This document shows positions 1 through 6,734 of a stretch of DNA of 9,638 bases, piece by piece (position 1 is the stretch's first letter; each line of letters opens with the position of its first letter). A program made the translations under genes and the position numbers. The notes under the pieces are model-generated. The model had not been told where the DNA came from. It made no database searches and was given only the letters and a program-made list of their open reading frames with translations. Origin of the DNA: Burkholderiales bacterium (GTDB lineage: Bacteria; Actinomycetota; Thermoleophilia; Gaiellales; Gaiellaceae); the NCBI GenBank assembly GCA_025935595.1, contig JAICUZ010000085.1, positions 1-9,638 of the forward strand. The letters are read 5' to 3'.

Positions 1-473
1 GTCAGCGTCTCCTCGAGCCACTCGAGCGCCTCGTCCTCGCTCATGCTCTTCGCGTACATGAGCTCGGAGGCGAGGATCTTCTTCGCCTTGACGTACATCT
101 GTTTCTCACCGGTCGAGAGGCCCTTCTCGCCGTCGCGGAGCGCCAGGTTGCGCACGACCTCGGCGAGCTCGTAGATGTCGCCGGTCTTCATCTTGTCGCG
201 GTTGTGCTTGAACCGGCGATTCCAGTTCTTCGGCATCTCGGTGCCACCGGAGGTCAGGTACTTGACGACCTTCTTGACCGCCTCTTCGTCGATCACCTTG
301 CGCAAGCCCACTCGCTCGGCGTTGTCGGCGGGAACGTTCACGGTCATGTCGTTGTGCAGGATCTTGATCGTGAGGTACTCGCGCTTCTCGCCGAGAACTT
401 CCTTCTTCTCGCGCTTCACGACCGTGCCTGCACCGTGGTGCGGATACACCACCTTGTCGCCGACCTTGTACAA
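1..473 (-). CDS. carD: CarD family RNA polymerase-binding transcription regulator (3' end cut by window)
   Basis: CarD binds the RNA polymerase beta subunit and stabilises the open promoter complex, mainly at rRNA and housekeeping promoters. The visible 157 residues cover nearly the whole family length (about 160). The N-terminal Tudor-like polymerase-interaction domain begins MYKVGDKVVYPHHGAG, the classical CarD opening, and runs to about residue 55. The rest is the helical DNA-binding domain with PKNWNRRFKHN, whose Trp84 matches the conserved tryptophan that contacts the -10 upstream fork in mycobacterial CarD, and the RDGEKGLSTGEKQM segment. No stop is reached; only the last few residues should be missing. 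I chose the TTG at 473-471 because the family N-terminus starts exactly there and GGAGG lies 5 nt upstream. It lies 118 bp downstream of radA on the same strand, a pairing common in actinobacteria, where ispD often follows carD (outside this window). Confidence 0.95.
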   Translation of the reverse strand, partial: MYKVGDKVVYPHHGAGTVVKREKKEVLGEKREYLTIKILHNDMTVNVPADNAERVGLRKVIDEEAVKKVVKYLTSGGTEMPKNWNRRFKHNRDKMKTGDIYELAEVVRNLALRDGEKGLSTGEKQMYVKAKKILASELMYAKSMSEDEALEWLEETL

Positions 474-478
474 GTGCT

Positions 479-483
479 CCTCC
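479..483 (-). promoter_or_regulatory. Shine-Dalgarno site of carD
   Basis: GGAGG on the minus strand, 5 nt before the TTG start at 473. It decides the unusual TTG start of carD and shows this gene is translated from a leadered mRNA, unlike the leaderless-looking genes elsewhere in the window. Confidence 0.8.
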
Positions 484-543
484 GGTTCCGTCTGTAGTCG
501 CGAAAGTGCCGGCGGCCTCGAAAGGCTCCACCGGCGGGACTGA

Positions 544-573
544 CAGGGTACCAGAAACCCTGCAAAACCGCCA
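544..573 (-). promoter_or_regulatory. Possible carD promoter with extended -10, overlapping a hairpin
   Basis: In the 118-bp radA-carD gap (474-591) the minus strand has TGGTACCCT, an extended -10 (TG-N-TACCCT, hexamer at 550-545). The -35 position 17 bp upstream (TGGCGG, 573-568) is weak. The surrounding DNA at 563-600 is notably more A/T-rich than the rest of the window. The same bases form a perfect 6-bp inverted repeat, CAGGGT/ACCCTG (544-549 and 557-562, 7-nt loop). No U-run follows the hairpin on the minus strand, so I do not call it an intrinsic terminator. If the promoter is real, transcription would start near 538 and give a leader of about 65 nt. This is inference from motif matching. 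Confidence 0.35.
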
Positions 574-591
574 TTTTTGGGAAAATCCCTG

Positions 592-1896
592 CTAGTTCGC
601 GGAATCGGCCAGGGCGGCCTGGAGCGCCGTGCGCAGCGTCTCCGAGCCGGGCCCGAGAACCGTCTCGCAGCCGAACTTCCGGCACTCCTCGAGCCGGCGA
701 TCGGCCTGCGTGGCCGGGCGGAGGCGGCCCGTGAGGCCGATCTCCCCGAACGCGGCGAGCCCGTCGCGCACCGGAACGCCCTTCGCCGCGGAGGCGATCG
801 CGAGGGCGATGCCGAGGTCGGCCCCAGGCTCGTCGATGCGGACGCCGCCCGCGACGTTCACGAAGACGTCGGCCGCTCCGAGCGGGAGCGCCGCGTGCCG
901 CGAGAGCACGGCGACGATCATCGCGAGCCGTTTCGGATCGACGCCCGTCCCCACCCGCCGCGGCATGGCAAGGTCGGTGGGAGCGACGAGCGCCTGGATC
1001 TCGAGCAGGAGCGGCCGGGTGCCCTCGAGCGTGCACGTGACCGCTGCGCCGATCTCGCCGCCGTGCGTGCGGCCGAAGATCTCCGACGGATCGGGCACGC
1101 CGACGAGACCCGCGCCGGTCATCTCGAACACGCCGAGCTCGTTGGTCGAGCCGAACCGGTTCTTCACGGCCCGCAGGATGCGGTGGGCGTGGTAACGGTC
1201 GCCTTCGAACTGCAGCACGCAGTCGACGAGGTGCTCGAGCACGCGCGGCCCGGCGACCGAGCCGTCCTTCGTCACGTGGCCGACGAGGAACGTCGCGACG
1301 CCGCTCTCCTTCGCGACGCGCAGCAGCCGGGCCGCCGCCTCCCTCACCTGCGACACGGATCCCGGCGCCGAGCCGATCTCCTGCGACCACAGGGTCTGCA
1401 CGGAGTCGATCACGCACACCGCAGGTTGCTCGCGCTCGAGCGTCGCGCAGACGGCGTCGAGCTCGGTCTCGGCGAGGATCTCGACGCCGTCGCAGCCGCC
1501 GATCCTCGTCGCGCGCAGCTTCACCTGCGCGACCGATTCCTCACCGGTGACGAGGAGCGCGCGCCGCTCACGGGAGATGGCGCCGAGCGCGTTCAGGAGC
1601 AGTGTCGACTTGCCGACGCCCGGCTCTCCACCGACGAGCACGAGCGACGCGGGCACGAGCCCACCGCCGAGCACGCGGTCGAGCTCCGGCACGCCCGTCG
1701 GGATCCGCTCCGACTCCTCCGCGACGACGTCGACGAGGCGGAGCGGCGCCCGGGCGGCGTCGCGCTTTCCCCGAGGGACGGGCGCCTCGGCGACCATCGT
1801 CCCGAACTCCCCGCAGCCGGGGCAGCGGCCCAGCCAGCGGCCCGACGCGGTGCCGCACTCGGTGCAGACGTGCTGGATCGCAGCGGCCTTGGCCAT
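592..1896 (-). CDS. radA: DNA repair protein RadA (RecA-like ATPase, branch migration)
   Basis: RadA (Sms) is a hexameric RecA/DnaB-like ATPase that promotes branch migration and processes recombination intermediates in the cytoplasm. The 434 residues show all family parts in order. An N-terminal C4 zinc finger has Cys11, Cys14, Cys25 and Cys28 (CTECG, CPGCG). Walker A is GEPGVGKS at 90-97, and the Walker B strand VCVIDS ends around Asp164. The RadA-specific KNRFG motif is at 245-249. The C-terminal Lon-protease-like domain (about 270-425) contains DEPGADLGIALAIAS and GEIGLTGRLRP; as usual in RadA this domain has no protease role. Length is near the family norm (about 450). The ATG at 1896 begins the typical short lead into the zinc finger. 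A TANNNT hexamer (TACGGT, 1911-1906) lies 9 nt upstream, but no convincing -35 is visible. It lies 52 bp after the cyclase gene and upstream of carD, all on one strand. Confidence 0.97.
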   Translation of the reverse strand: MAKAAAIQHVCTECGTASGRWLGRCPGCGEFGTMVAEAPVPRGKRDAARAPLRLVDVVAEESERIPTGVPELDRVLGGGLVPASLVLVGGEPGVGKSTLLLNALGAISRERRALLVTGEESVAQVKLRATRIGGCDGVEILAETELDAVCATLEREQPAVCVIDSVQTLWSQEIGSAPGSVSQVREAAARLLRVAKESGVATFLVGHVTKDGSVAGPRVLEHLVDCVLQFEGDRYHAHRILRAVKNRFGSTNELGVFEMTGAGLVGVPDPSEIFGRTHGGEIGAAVTCTLEGTRPLLLEIQALVAPTDLAMPRRVGTGVDPKRLAMIVAVLSRHAALPLGAADVFVNVAGGVRIDEPGADLGIALAIASAAKGVPVRDGLAAFGEIGLTGRLRPATQADRRLEECRKFGCETVLGPGSETLRTALQAALADSAN

Positions 1897-1948
1897 GGGC
1901 GGACCACCGTACTCCGCGCCCCCGACGGCATTCGTGCCGATTCAGTGC

Positions 1949-4900
1949 CTAATCGACCGCGACGCTCTCGACCACGGATGCGCGCTCGAGCCACTGCGTT
2001 GCGCCCAGCCGCTCGAACGTCTCGCGGGCGCCCGCGCGGAGCTGCTCTGCCTCGGCGGGCCTCCCGATCCGGCCGAGCCATTCCGCGTGCTCGAGCTGGA
2101 CGACCGCCTCCTCGAAGACGACGTCGATCGCGGCAAGACCGACGGTCGCGGCCGCGAACAACCGATCCGCCTCCGGTGCGTCGCCCGCGAGGCGAGCACG
2201 GAAACGCTGCGCCAGCGCGGCGAGATACGGCGGACGCAAACCGACGGGCGCATCCTCGACGATCACGAGCAGCCGGTCGACGGAGTCCAGATCGCCGAGG
2301 GCGAAGGCTGCCTCCAGTCCGTTGCGGTACCCCTGCTTGACGTCCTGCGAGCCGAGGCCGAGCGTCTGCCGACCCTCGATCGCGTGCTCCGCTGCCGCCA
2401 GCGCTTCGCGCATCCGCCCCTCGGCGAGGCGCACCGCCGACGTGGCCCCGAAGACGGAGCCGTGCATCTGCACGTCACCCGATCGCGCGAGGTCGTCGAA
2501 CCGTGCGAGCAGCTCCTGCGCCGCGACCAGCTCACCCCGGCGAACGTGGATCTCGAGGACGCCGGTGAGCAAGCTCGCAGTGGCGATGTCGGTGCCGACG
2601 TTCTCCGCGGGCAACTCGGCCGCTCGCGCGAGAGCTTCGTCCCACCGGCCGAGCATGCTGAGGACATACGACTGCTCTGCGAGCATGAACCATTCGTTTC
2701 GGCGGTCGCCGATCCGGCGTGCGCCGGGGAGGGCCTCTTCGATGTACCCGAGGCAGTCGAGATACCGATCGCGCTGCATCGCCGCGTCGCTGACGTTTCC
2801 GTAGGCCACGGTGATCGCCCTCGGGATGTCGTGCTCGCGCGCGACCGAGAGTGCGAGCATGAACAGGCCGAATGCCTCGGTCGGTCTGGTCGGGAACAGC
2901 ATGACCGCCTTGGCGCCCCAGCCGCGCAGCATCGCCTCGTACAACTGGAGGCCTTCGGCGATGTCGAGCGTGCGGTCGACGAGCTCGGCCGCGCGGGGAT
3001 CGCCCGTGAACGCATAGAGCTGCGCCATCCGTCCGGTCAGGAGCGCGACGTCGGCGTCGGGCTCGTCGTCCTTGACCGTCTCGTACGCCTCGCGCATCAC
3101 GCGCTCGGCCTCCTCGCTGCGCCCGCTCGTCAGCGCGACGTAGCCGAGCATGGCTGCGAGGCGCGCGACTGCGTGCGGCTCGCCGAGCTCCACGTACAGG
3201 GAGCTCGCACGCCGGTACAAGCCCTCTGCCTCATCCGTTCGCCCGAGCTGGTGAACCATCTCTCCGGCGCGGGTCAGCGCGGCAGCTTCTTCGCTGGGCG
3301 TCGATGCGAGGTCGGCGGCCTGCGTGAAGAAGCGGCCCGCCTCCTCGTTCGCTCCGAGCGAGGCGGCGCGCTCGGCCCCGGCGATGAGCGCCCTACGTGC
3401 GCGACCGCGGAGCTCGGCTGCGTCGTTGGCGTCGGGGTCGAGCCGATACGCCTCGACGAGATGTGAGGCGACGACTTCGGCAACCTCGTCCTCGGCGAGG
3501 CTGGTGGCGAGATGCTCGGCTGCTGCAAGGTGCTTCTCGCGCCGGTCGCGCTTCGCGAGCGTGTCGTATGCGACCTGCCGGATCAGGTCCTGCAGGAAGC
3601 CGTACTGACCGTGCTCGGGTGAGCGCGGGTCCACCTGCAGCCCGAGCAGCTCCTTGCGCACGAGCCCGGCGAGCACAGGCTCCAGCTCGTCGCGCTCGAG
3701 CCCCGTCAACGCGCCGAGCGCTGTCAGGGTGAAAGTCTTGCCGAGCACGGCGGCGTCCTGCACGATCCGGCGCTCGTCCGCCGAGAGCGTGTCGAGCCGC
3801 GCGGCGGCGAGTGCCTGCAGCGTCTCCGGGATCGCGAGCGACTCCACCTCGCCGACGACGCGATACGACGAAGCATCCTCCGCGAGCAGCCCGCGATCGA
3901 GCAGCATCCGCACCGTCTCGACGGCGTACAGCGGGATGCCCTCCGCGCGCGCGAGGATCTGATCTCGAAGCGCGTGCGGGAGTCCCGGGACGAGCCCCGC
4001 GAGCAGCTCTTCCATCGCCGGCTCGGGTAACGGCTCGAGATAGAGCGACGTGAAGTTCCGGTGACCGGCGCCCCACGTCGGCCGCCGTTCGACGAGGTCG
4101 GGCCGAGCGAGCGTGACCACGAGGATCGGTGAGTTGCGCGACCACTCGAGCAGGTACTCGATGAAGTCGAGGAGGCTCGAGTCGGCCCACTGCATATCCT
4201 CGAATGCGAGAACGGTCGGATAGACGTCGGAGAGCCGCTCGAAGAACAGCCGCCAGGCGCTGAACAGATCCTGCCGCTCCCGTGCCTCGTGCTCCCCGAG
4301 CCCGAGCAGCTGTGCGAGCCTCGGTTCGACGTACTCGCGATCGGCGGCGTCGAGGAGATGCTCGTCGAGCGTTGCGCGGAGCTTCTGCAGCGCCGCGTCA
4401 GGCTCGTCGTCCTCGGCGATCCCGCATCGCATGCGCACCATGTCGGCAAGCGCCCAGTAGGTGACGCCGTCGCCGTAGGCGAGGCAGCGGCCGCGGTGCC
4501 AGTACACGATCTGCTCGATCCCGTCGAAGTACTTGTAGAACTCCCACGAGAGTCGCGACTTGCCGATGCCGGCGATGCCCGTGACCGACACGAGCTGCGC
4601 GCGCTTCTCGTCCGCGGTGGTGTGGAACAGCTCCTTGATCTGACGGAGCTCACGGTCGCGGCCGACGAACGGCGCCTCGAGACCTTGCGACTTCAGCGAG
4701 CCCAGGCGACCGGACACGACGCGTAGCGCACGCCAGAGCGGCGTCTCGCCTTCCTTGCCCTTCAGCTCGAACGAGCCGGCGGGCTCGAACACGATCGTCT
4801 GCTCGGCCGCACGGCGAGTCGCCTCACCGACGAACACCGTTCCCGGCTCGGCGACCGACTGCACGCGTGACGCGGTGTTGACGAGGTCGCCGGCGACCAT

Positions 4901-5452
4901 GCCCTGCCCGGTGGCGCCGAGCGTGACGGCCGCCTCGCCGGTGAGCACCCCGGCGCGTGCTCTCAGATTCTCCGCACCGAGCTCCTCGCCGAGCGCTCCC
5001 ACAGCGGTGACGAGGTCGAGCGCGGCGCGCACGGCGCGCTCCGCATCGTCCTCGGTCGCGACCGGCGTCCCCCACACCGCCATCACCGCGTCGCCGATGA
5101 ACTTCTCGACCGTGCCGCCGTAGAGCTCGATCAGGCGTCGGCAGGTGTCGAAGTAGCGCGAGAGGAGCTCCCGCACCTCCTCCGCATCGCGCGATTCCGA
5201 GAGCGCCGTGAAGCCGACCAGGTCGGCGAAGAGCACGGAGACGACCCGGCGCTCGGCCGCCGGCACCACGGCGGCAGCCGGCGCAGGAGCGGGGGCCGCT
5301 ACCCCGAGCGCCGTCCCGCAGTTCCCGCAAAAGCGCTGCCCCGGTGGATTGGCCGTCCCGCAGCTCCCGCATGTCTCCACGAGGGCGGTGCCGCATGAGC
5401 CGCAGAACCGCTGCCCGGCAGGGTTCTCGGCGCCGCAGTTGGGGCAGTTCAC
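1949..5452 (-). CDS. Double zinc ribbon - class III nucleotide cyclase - AAA ATPase - TPR regulator
   Basis: This is a 1167-residue cytoplasmic signalling protein. Two zinc ribbons come first (Cys3/6/17/20 and Cys28/31/42/45), then an Ala/Pro linker (50-66). The class III cyclase catalytic domain (about 69-245) has metal-binding Asp77 (FADLVGFT) and Asp121 (EKFIGDAVMAVWG), purine-site Lys117, and transition-state residues Asn192 and Arg196 (DLVNTASR). A STAND/AAA-type ATPase begins near 260 (PFVGRDREL), with Walker A GIAGIGKS at 292-299 and a Walker B strand ending FEDMQWAD (Glu418, Asp419). The remainder, from about 660, is alpha-helical TPR-like repeats. The cyclase core looks intact, but Met185 sits where adenylate cyclases usually have Asp, so ATP versus GTP is unsettled. 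I chose the GTG at 5452 because MNCPNCG opens the first ribbon. The reading frame stays open upstream to 6010, but that part is antisense to lepB. The ligand and partners are unknown. Confidence 0.93.
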   Translation of the reverse strand: MNCPNCGAENPAGQRFCGSCGTALVETCGSCGTANPPGQRFCGNCGTALGVAAPAPAPAAAVVPAAERRVVSVLFADLVGFTALSESRDAEEVRELLSRYFDTCRRLIELYGGTVEKFIGDAVMAVWGTPVATEDDAERAVRAALDLVTAVGALGEELGAENLRARAGVLTGEAAVTLGATGQGMVAGDLVNTASRVQSVAEPGTVFVGEATRRAAEQTIVFEPAGSFELKGKEGETPLWRALRVVSGRLGSLKSQGLEAPFVGRDRELRQIKELFHTTADEKRAQLVSVTGIAGIGKSRLSWEFYKYFDGIEQIVYWHRGRCLAYGDGVTYWALADMVRMRCGIAEDDEPDAALQKLRATLDEHLLDAADREYVEPRLAQLLGLGEHEARERQDLFSAWRLFFERLSDVYPTVLAFEDMQWADSSLLDFIEYLLEWSRNSPILVVTLARPDLVERRPTWGAGHRNFTSLYLEPLPEPAMEELLAGLVPGLPHALRDQILARAEGIPLYAVETVRMLLDRGLLAEDASSYRVVGEVESLAIPETLQALAAARLDTLSADERRIVQDAAVLGKTFTLTALGALTGLERDELEPVLAGLVRKELLGLQVDPRSPEHGQYGFLQDLIRQVAYDTLAKRDRREKHLAAAEHLATSLAEDEVAEVVASHLVEAYRLDPDANDAAELRGRARRALIAGAERAASLGANEEAGRFFTQAADLASTPSEEAAALTRAGEMVHQLGRTDEAEGLYRRASSLYVELGEPHAVARLAAMLGYVALTSGRSEEAERVMREAYETVKDDEPDADVALLTGRMAQLYAFTGDPRAAELVDRTLDIAEGLQLYEAMLRGWGAKAVMLFPTRPTEAFGLFMLALSVAREHDIPRAITVAYGNVSDAAMQRDRYLDCLGYIEEALPGARRIGDRRNEWFMLAEQSYVLSMLGRWDEALARAAELPAENVGTDIATASLLTGVLEIHVRRGELVAAQELLARFDDLARSGDVQMHGSVFGATSAVRLAEGRMREALAAAEHAIEGRQTLGLGSQDVKQGYRNGLEAAFALGDLDSVDRLLVIVEDAPVGLRPPYLAALAQRFRARLAGDAPEADRLFAAATVGLAAIDVVFEEAVVQLEHAEWLGRIGRPAEAEQLRAGARETFERLGATQWLERASVVESVAVD

Positions 5453-5459
5453 GCGACTC

Positions 5460-5488
5460 AGCCTAGTCGGACAACCGCCGACAGCCAA
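5460..5488 (-). promoter_or_regulatory. Predicted leaderless promoter of the cyclase gene
   Basis: On the minus strand TTGGCT (5488-5483, 4 of 6 to TTGACA) and TAGGCT (5465-5460, fits TANNNT) are 17 bp apart. The -10 ends 7 nt before the GTG at 5452, so transcription should begin at or next to the start codon. No Shine-Dalgarno sequence is placed before this GTG. It overlaps the lepB promoter region. Confidence 0.55.
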
Positions 5489-5500
5489 CGGCCGACGGCC
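5478..5500. repeat. Short direct repeat in the divergent promoter region (possible operator)
   Basis: CCGACAGCC (5478-5486) and CCGACGGCC (5492-5500) match in 8 of 9 bases with a 14-bp period. An inverted repeat, GTCGG (5466-5470) / CCGAC (5478-5482), overlaps the first copy. They lie between the two divergent -10 elements, where a regulator could act on both genes. In GC-rich DNA such short repeats may arise by chance. Confidence 0.25.
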
Positions 5501-5502
5501 TC

Positions 5503-5508
5503 TATCTT
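5503..5508 (+). promoter_or_regulatory. Predicted -10 of the leaderless lepB promoter
   Basis: TATCTT lies exactly 7 nt before the lepB ATG at 5516. The best -35-like match, CCGACA at 5478-5483, has a long 19-bp spacer, so the -35 is uncertain. The GGTGG just before the ATG is too close to serve as a normal Shine-Dalgarno sequence. Confidence 0.5.
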
Positions 5509-5515
5509 GGTGGCC

Positions 5516-6112
5516 ATGAAGCTGGCGAGCCGGATGCCGCAGCCGTGGCGCTCCATCGTCGACTGGGTGGTGACGATCGCGCTCGCCGTCGTCTTCGTGC
5601 TCGCGTTCGAGGCCGAGGTAGCCAAGCCGTACCGGATCCCGTCCTCCTCGATGGAGCCGACGCTCCATTGTGCGAAGCCGGGCGCGTGGTGCGAGGGCAA
5701 CTACAACGACCGGGTGATCGCCAACCGGCTCGCATTTCGCTTCGACGACCCGAAGCGCGGGCAGATCATCGTCTTCAAGACGCCGGCGAGAGCGTCGCAA
5801 TGCGGCGCGGGCGACGGCGGCGCGACATTCGTGAAACGGCTGATCGGCCTCCCCGGCGACCTGGTCTCCGAGCGCGACGGCGCGGTCTACGTCAACGGCA
5901 AGAAGCTCGACGAGCCGTACGTCGATCCGGCGCTCCGCGATCAGGAGACCGGCTCCTGGCCGCAGGTGCCGAAAGGCCACTATTTCTTTCTCGGCGACGA
6001 CCGCACCCACTCGTGCGACTCGCGCACGTGGGGATCCGTGGCGCGCTCGAGCCTGATCGGCCCGGTGATCGCGACCTACTGGCCGCTGAACCGCCTCGAC
6101 TGGTTCGGGTAG
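5516..6112 (+). CDS. lepB: Type I signal peptidase
   Basis: LepB is a membrane-anchored serine/lysine protease that removes signal peptides from exported proteins on the outer face of the cytoplasmic membrane. The 198 residues hold a short cytoplasmic tail, one hydrophobic segment (about 14-33), and the catalytic boxes. Box B is IPSSSMEPTL with nucleophile Ser45, box D is FVKRLIGLPGD with general base Lys107, and box E is GDDRTHSCDSRTWG (160-173). An insert after box B carries Cys52 and Cys59 (a C-X6-C pair); Cys96 and Cys167 are also in the external domain. In-frame TTG (5507) and GTG (5510) starts exist. I prefer the ATG at 5516 because a -10 hexamer ends 7 nt before it and would overlap the TTG. 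It is divergent from the cyclase gene. An 18-nt gap separates it from the DUF4272 gene, but that gene seems to have its own promoter. Confidence 0.95.
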   Translation: MKLASRMPQPWRSIVDWVVTIALAVVFVLAFEAEVAKPYRIPSSSMEPTLHCAKPGAWCEGNYNDRVIANRLAFRFDDPKRGQIIVFKTPARASQCGAGDGGATFVKRLIGLPGDLVSERDGAVYVNGKKLDEPYVDPALRDQETGSWPQVPKGHYFFLGDDRTHSCDSRTWGSVARSSLIGPVIATYWPLNRLDWFG

Positions 6113-6123
6113 TCATCTAAGCT
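6096..6123 (+). promoter_or_regulatory. Predicted leaderless promoter of the DUF4272 gene, inside the lepB 3' end
   Basis: TCGACT (6096-6101) and TAAGCT (6118-6123) are 16 bp apart. The -10 ends 7 nt before the ATG at 6131. The -35 lies within the last codons of lepB and the -10 just after its stop. No Shine-Dalgarno sequence is seen. Confidence 0.5.
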
Positions 6124-6130
6124 CGGTCGA

Positions 6131-6709
6131 ATGGCGCGCTTCCGGCTCCGCTCGCGGTCCCAGGTGGTCGAGCGGTGCCAGGCCTTGCGCGCCGACGTCA
6201 GCGCGGCCCTCGCGCGCCTGCCGTCACGCGAGCCCGCGGTCGTCGACGCGATCTGGCGCGGCGAGGCGCTCGGCACGCTGCTGTGGTCGCTTCACCTCCT
6301 CGAGCTCCCACCGTACGACCGCCCGTTCGACACGGACGAGGTCGTCCAGGCGAACGCAGCCGCCGGCGAGCTGCGGGACCCGGACGAGCTCGAGCTCGAA
6401 CGCGATTCGGCGCGGCTGTGGCACTGGCGGGCGCGCACGACCGACCTGCAACAGTCGGGCTCGCTCCAGCTTCCCGCGCGCTACTCGAGCTTCGACCAGC
6501 TGGTCGCCGCGACGGCGATGCGCGGGCACGACGAGGGGCTGCTGCCCATCCCGGTCCGCGGCGACTTCCGTGCGTACGGCAAGGTCTACCGCCACCTCAC
6601 GCCCGAGCAGCACGCAGAGGCGCACTCGATCGCGGCGGAACGACACCACGCGCTCAACTGGCTGGCCGGAGAGGGCACGGACTGGAACGACGTGCCGCTC
6701 GACACTTGA
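6131..6709 (+). CDS. DUF4272-like protein of unknown function
   Basis: This is a 192-residue soluble protein with no signal peptide or membrane segment. I recognise it from memory of the DUF4272 pattern. A helical block has EALGTLLWSLHLLELPPYDRPFD (about 45-67), a middle part has RLWHWRARTTDL (95-106), and the C-terminus reads ERHHALNWLAG followed by DWNDVPLDT (170-192). The hallmarks are the leucine/tryptophan-rich segment ending in PPYD and the closing RHxALNWL...W-D-V...DT. The family has no established biochemical role and no catalytic motif is obvious. It lies 18 nt after lepB and 25 nt before the first aminopeptidase gene on the same strand, but promoter-like signals precede both it and the peptidase gene, so a shared job with either is not implied. 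ATG 6131 is the first start in frame and is preceded by a -10 element at the usual 7-nt distance. Confidence 0.75.
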   Translation: MARFRLRSRSQVVERCQALRADVSAALARLPSREPAVVDAIWRGEALGTLLWSLHLLELPPYDRPFDTDEVVQANAAAGELRDPDELELERDSARLWHWRARTTDLQQSGSLQLPARYSSFDQLVAATAMRGHDEGLLPIPVRGDFRAYGKVYRHLTPEQHAEAHSIAAERHHALNWLAGEGTDWNDVPLDT

Positions 6710-6727
6710 TATCGAGTTCTCTATTCT
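6699..6727 (+). promoter_or_regulatory. Predicted leaderless promoter of the aminopeptidase array
   Basis: TCGACA (6699-6704, 5 of 6 to TTGACA) and TATTCT (6722-6727) are separated by 17 bp. The -10 ends 7 nt before the ATG at 6735. This is the best sigma-70-type match in the window, and its -35 lies in the final codons of the DUF4272 gene. It would drive the whole M29 gene array. Confidence 0.65.
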
Positions 6728-6734
6728 CTGGCGG

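Noticed and set aside
579..589. GGGAAAATCCC palindrome just after radA as an intrinsic terminator.
   Set aside because: The stem is only 4 bp with a 3-nt loop and has no U-run after it on the minus strand.
1897..1948. A leaderless promoter for radA (TACGGT at 1906-1911).
   Set aside because: The hexamer ends 9 nt, not 7 nt, from the ATG and no -35 is recognisable. Read-through from the cyclase gene is equally likely.
577..3466. Long plus-strand open frames (587 and 639 codons) opposite radA and the cyclase.
   Set aside because: They are Arg/Ala/Asp-rich, lack recognisable motifs, and lie antisense to genes with clear domains. Such shadows are normal in GC-rich DNA.
5453..6010. The cyclase reading frame stays open upstream to 6010 on the minus strand, adding 186 residues.
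   Set aside because: This part is antisense to lepB, which has all its catalytic motifs, and the zinc-ribbon start at GTG 5452 fits the family and the promoter. The added sequence resembles no domain I know and reflects GC-rich open frames.
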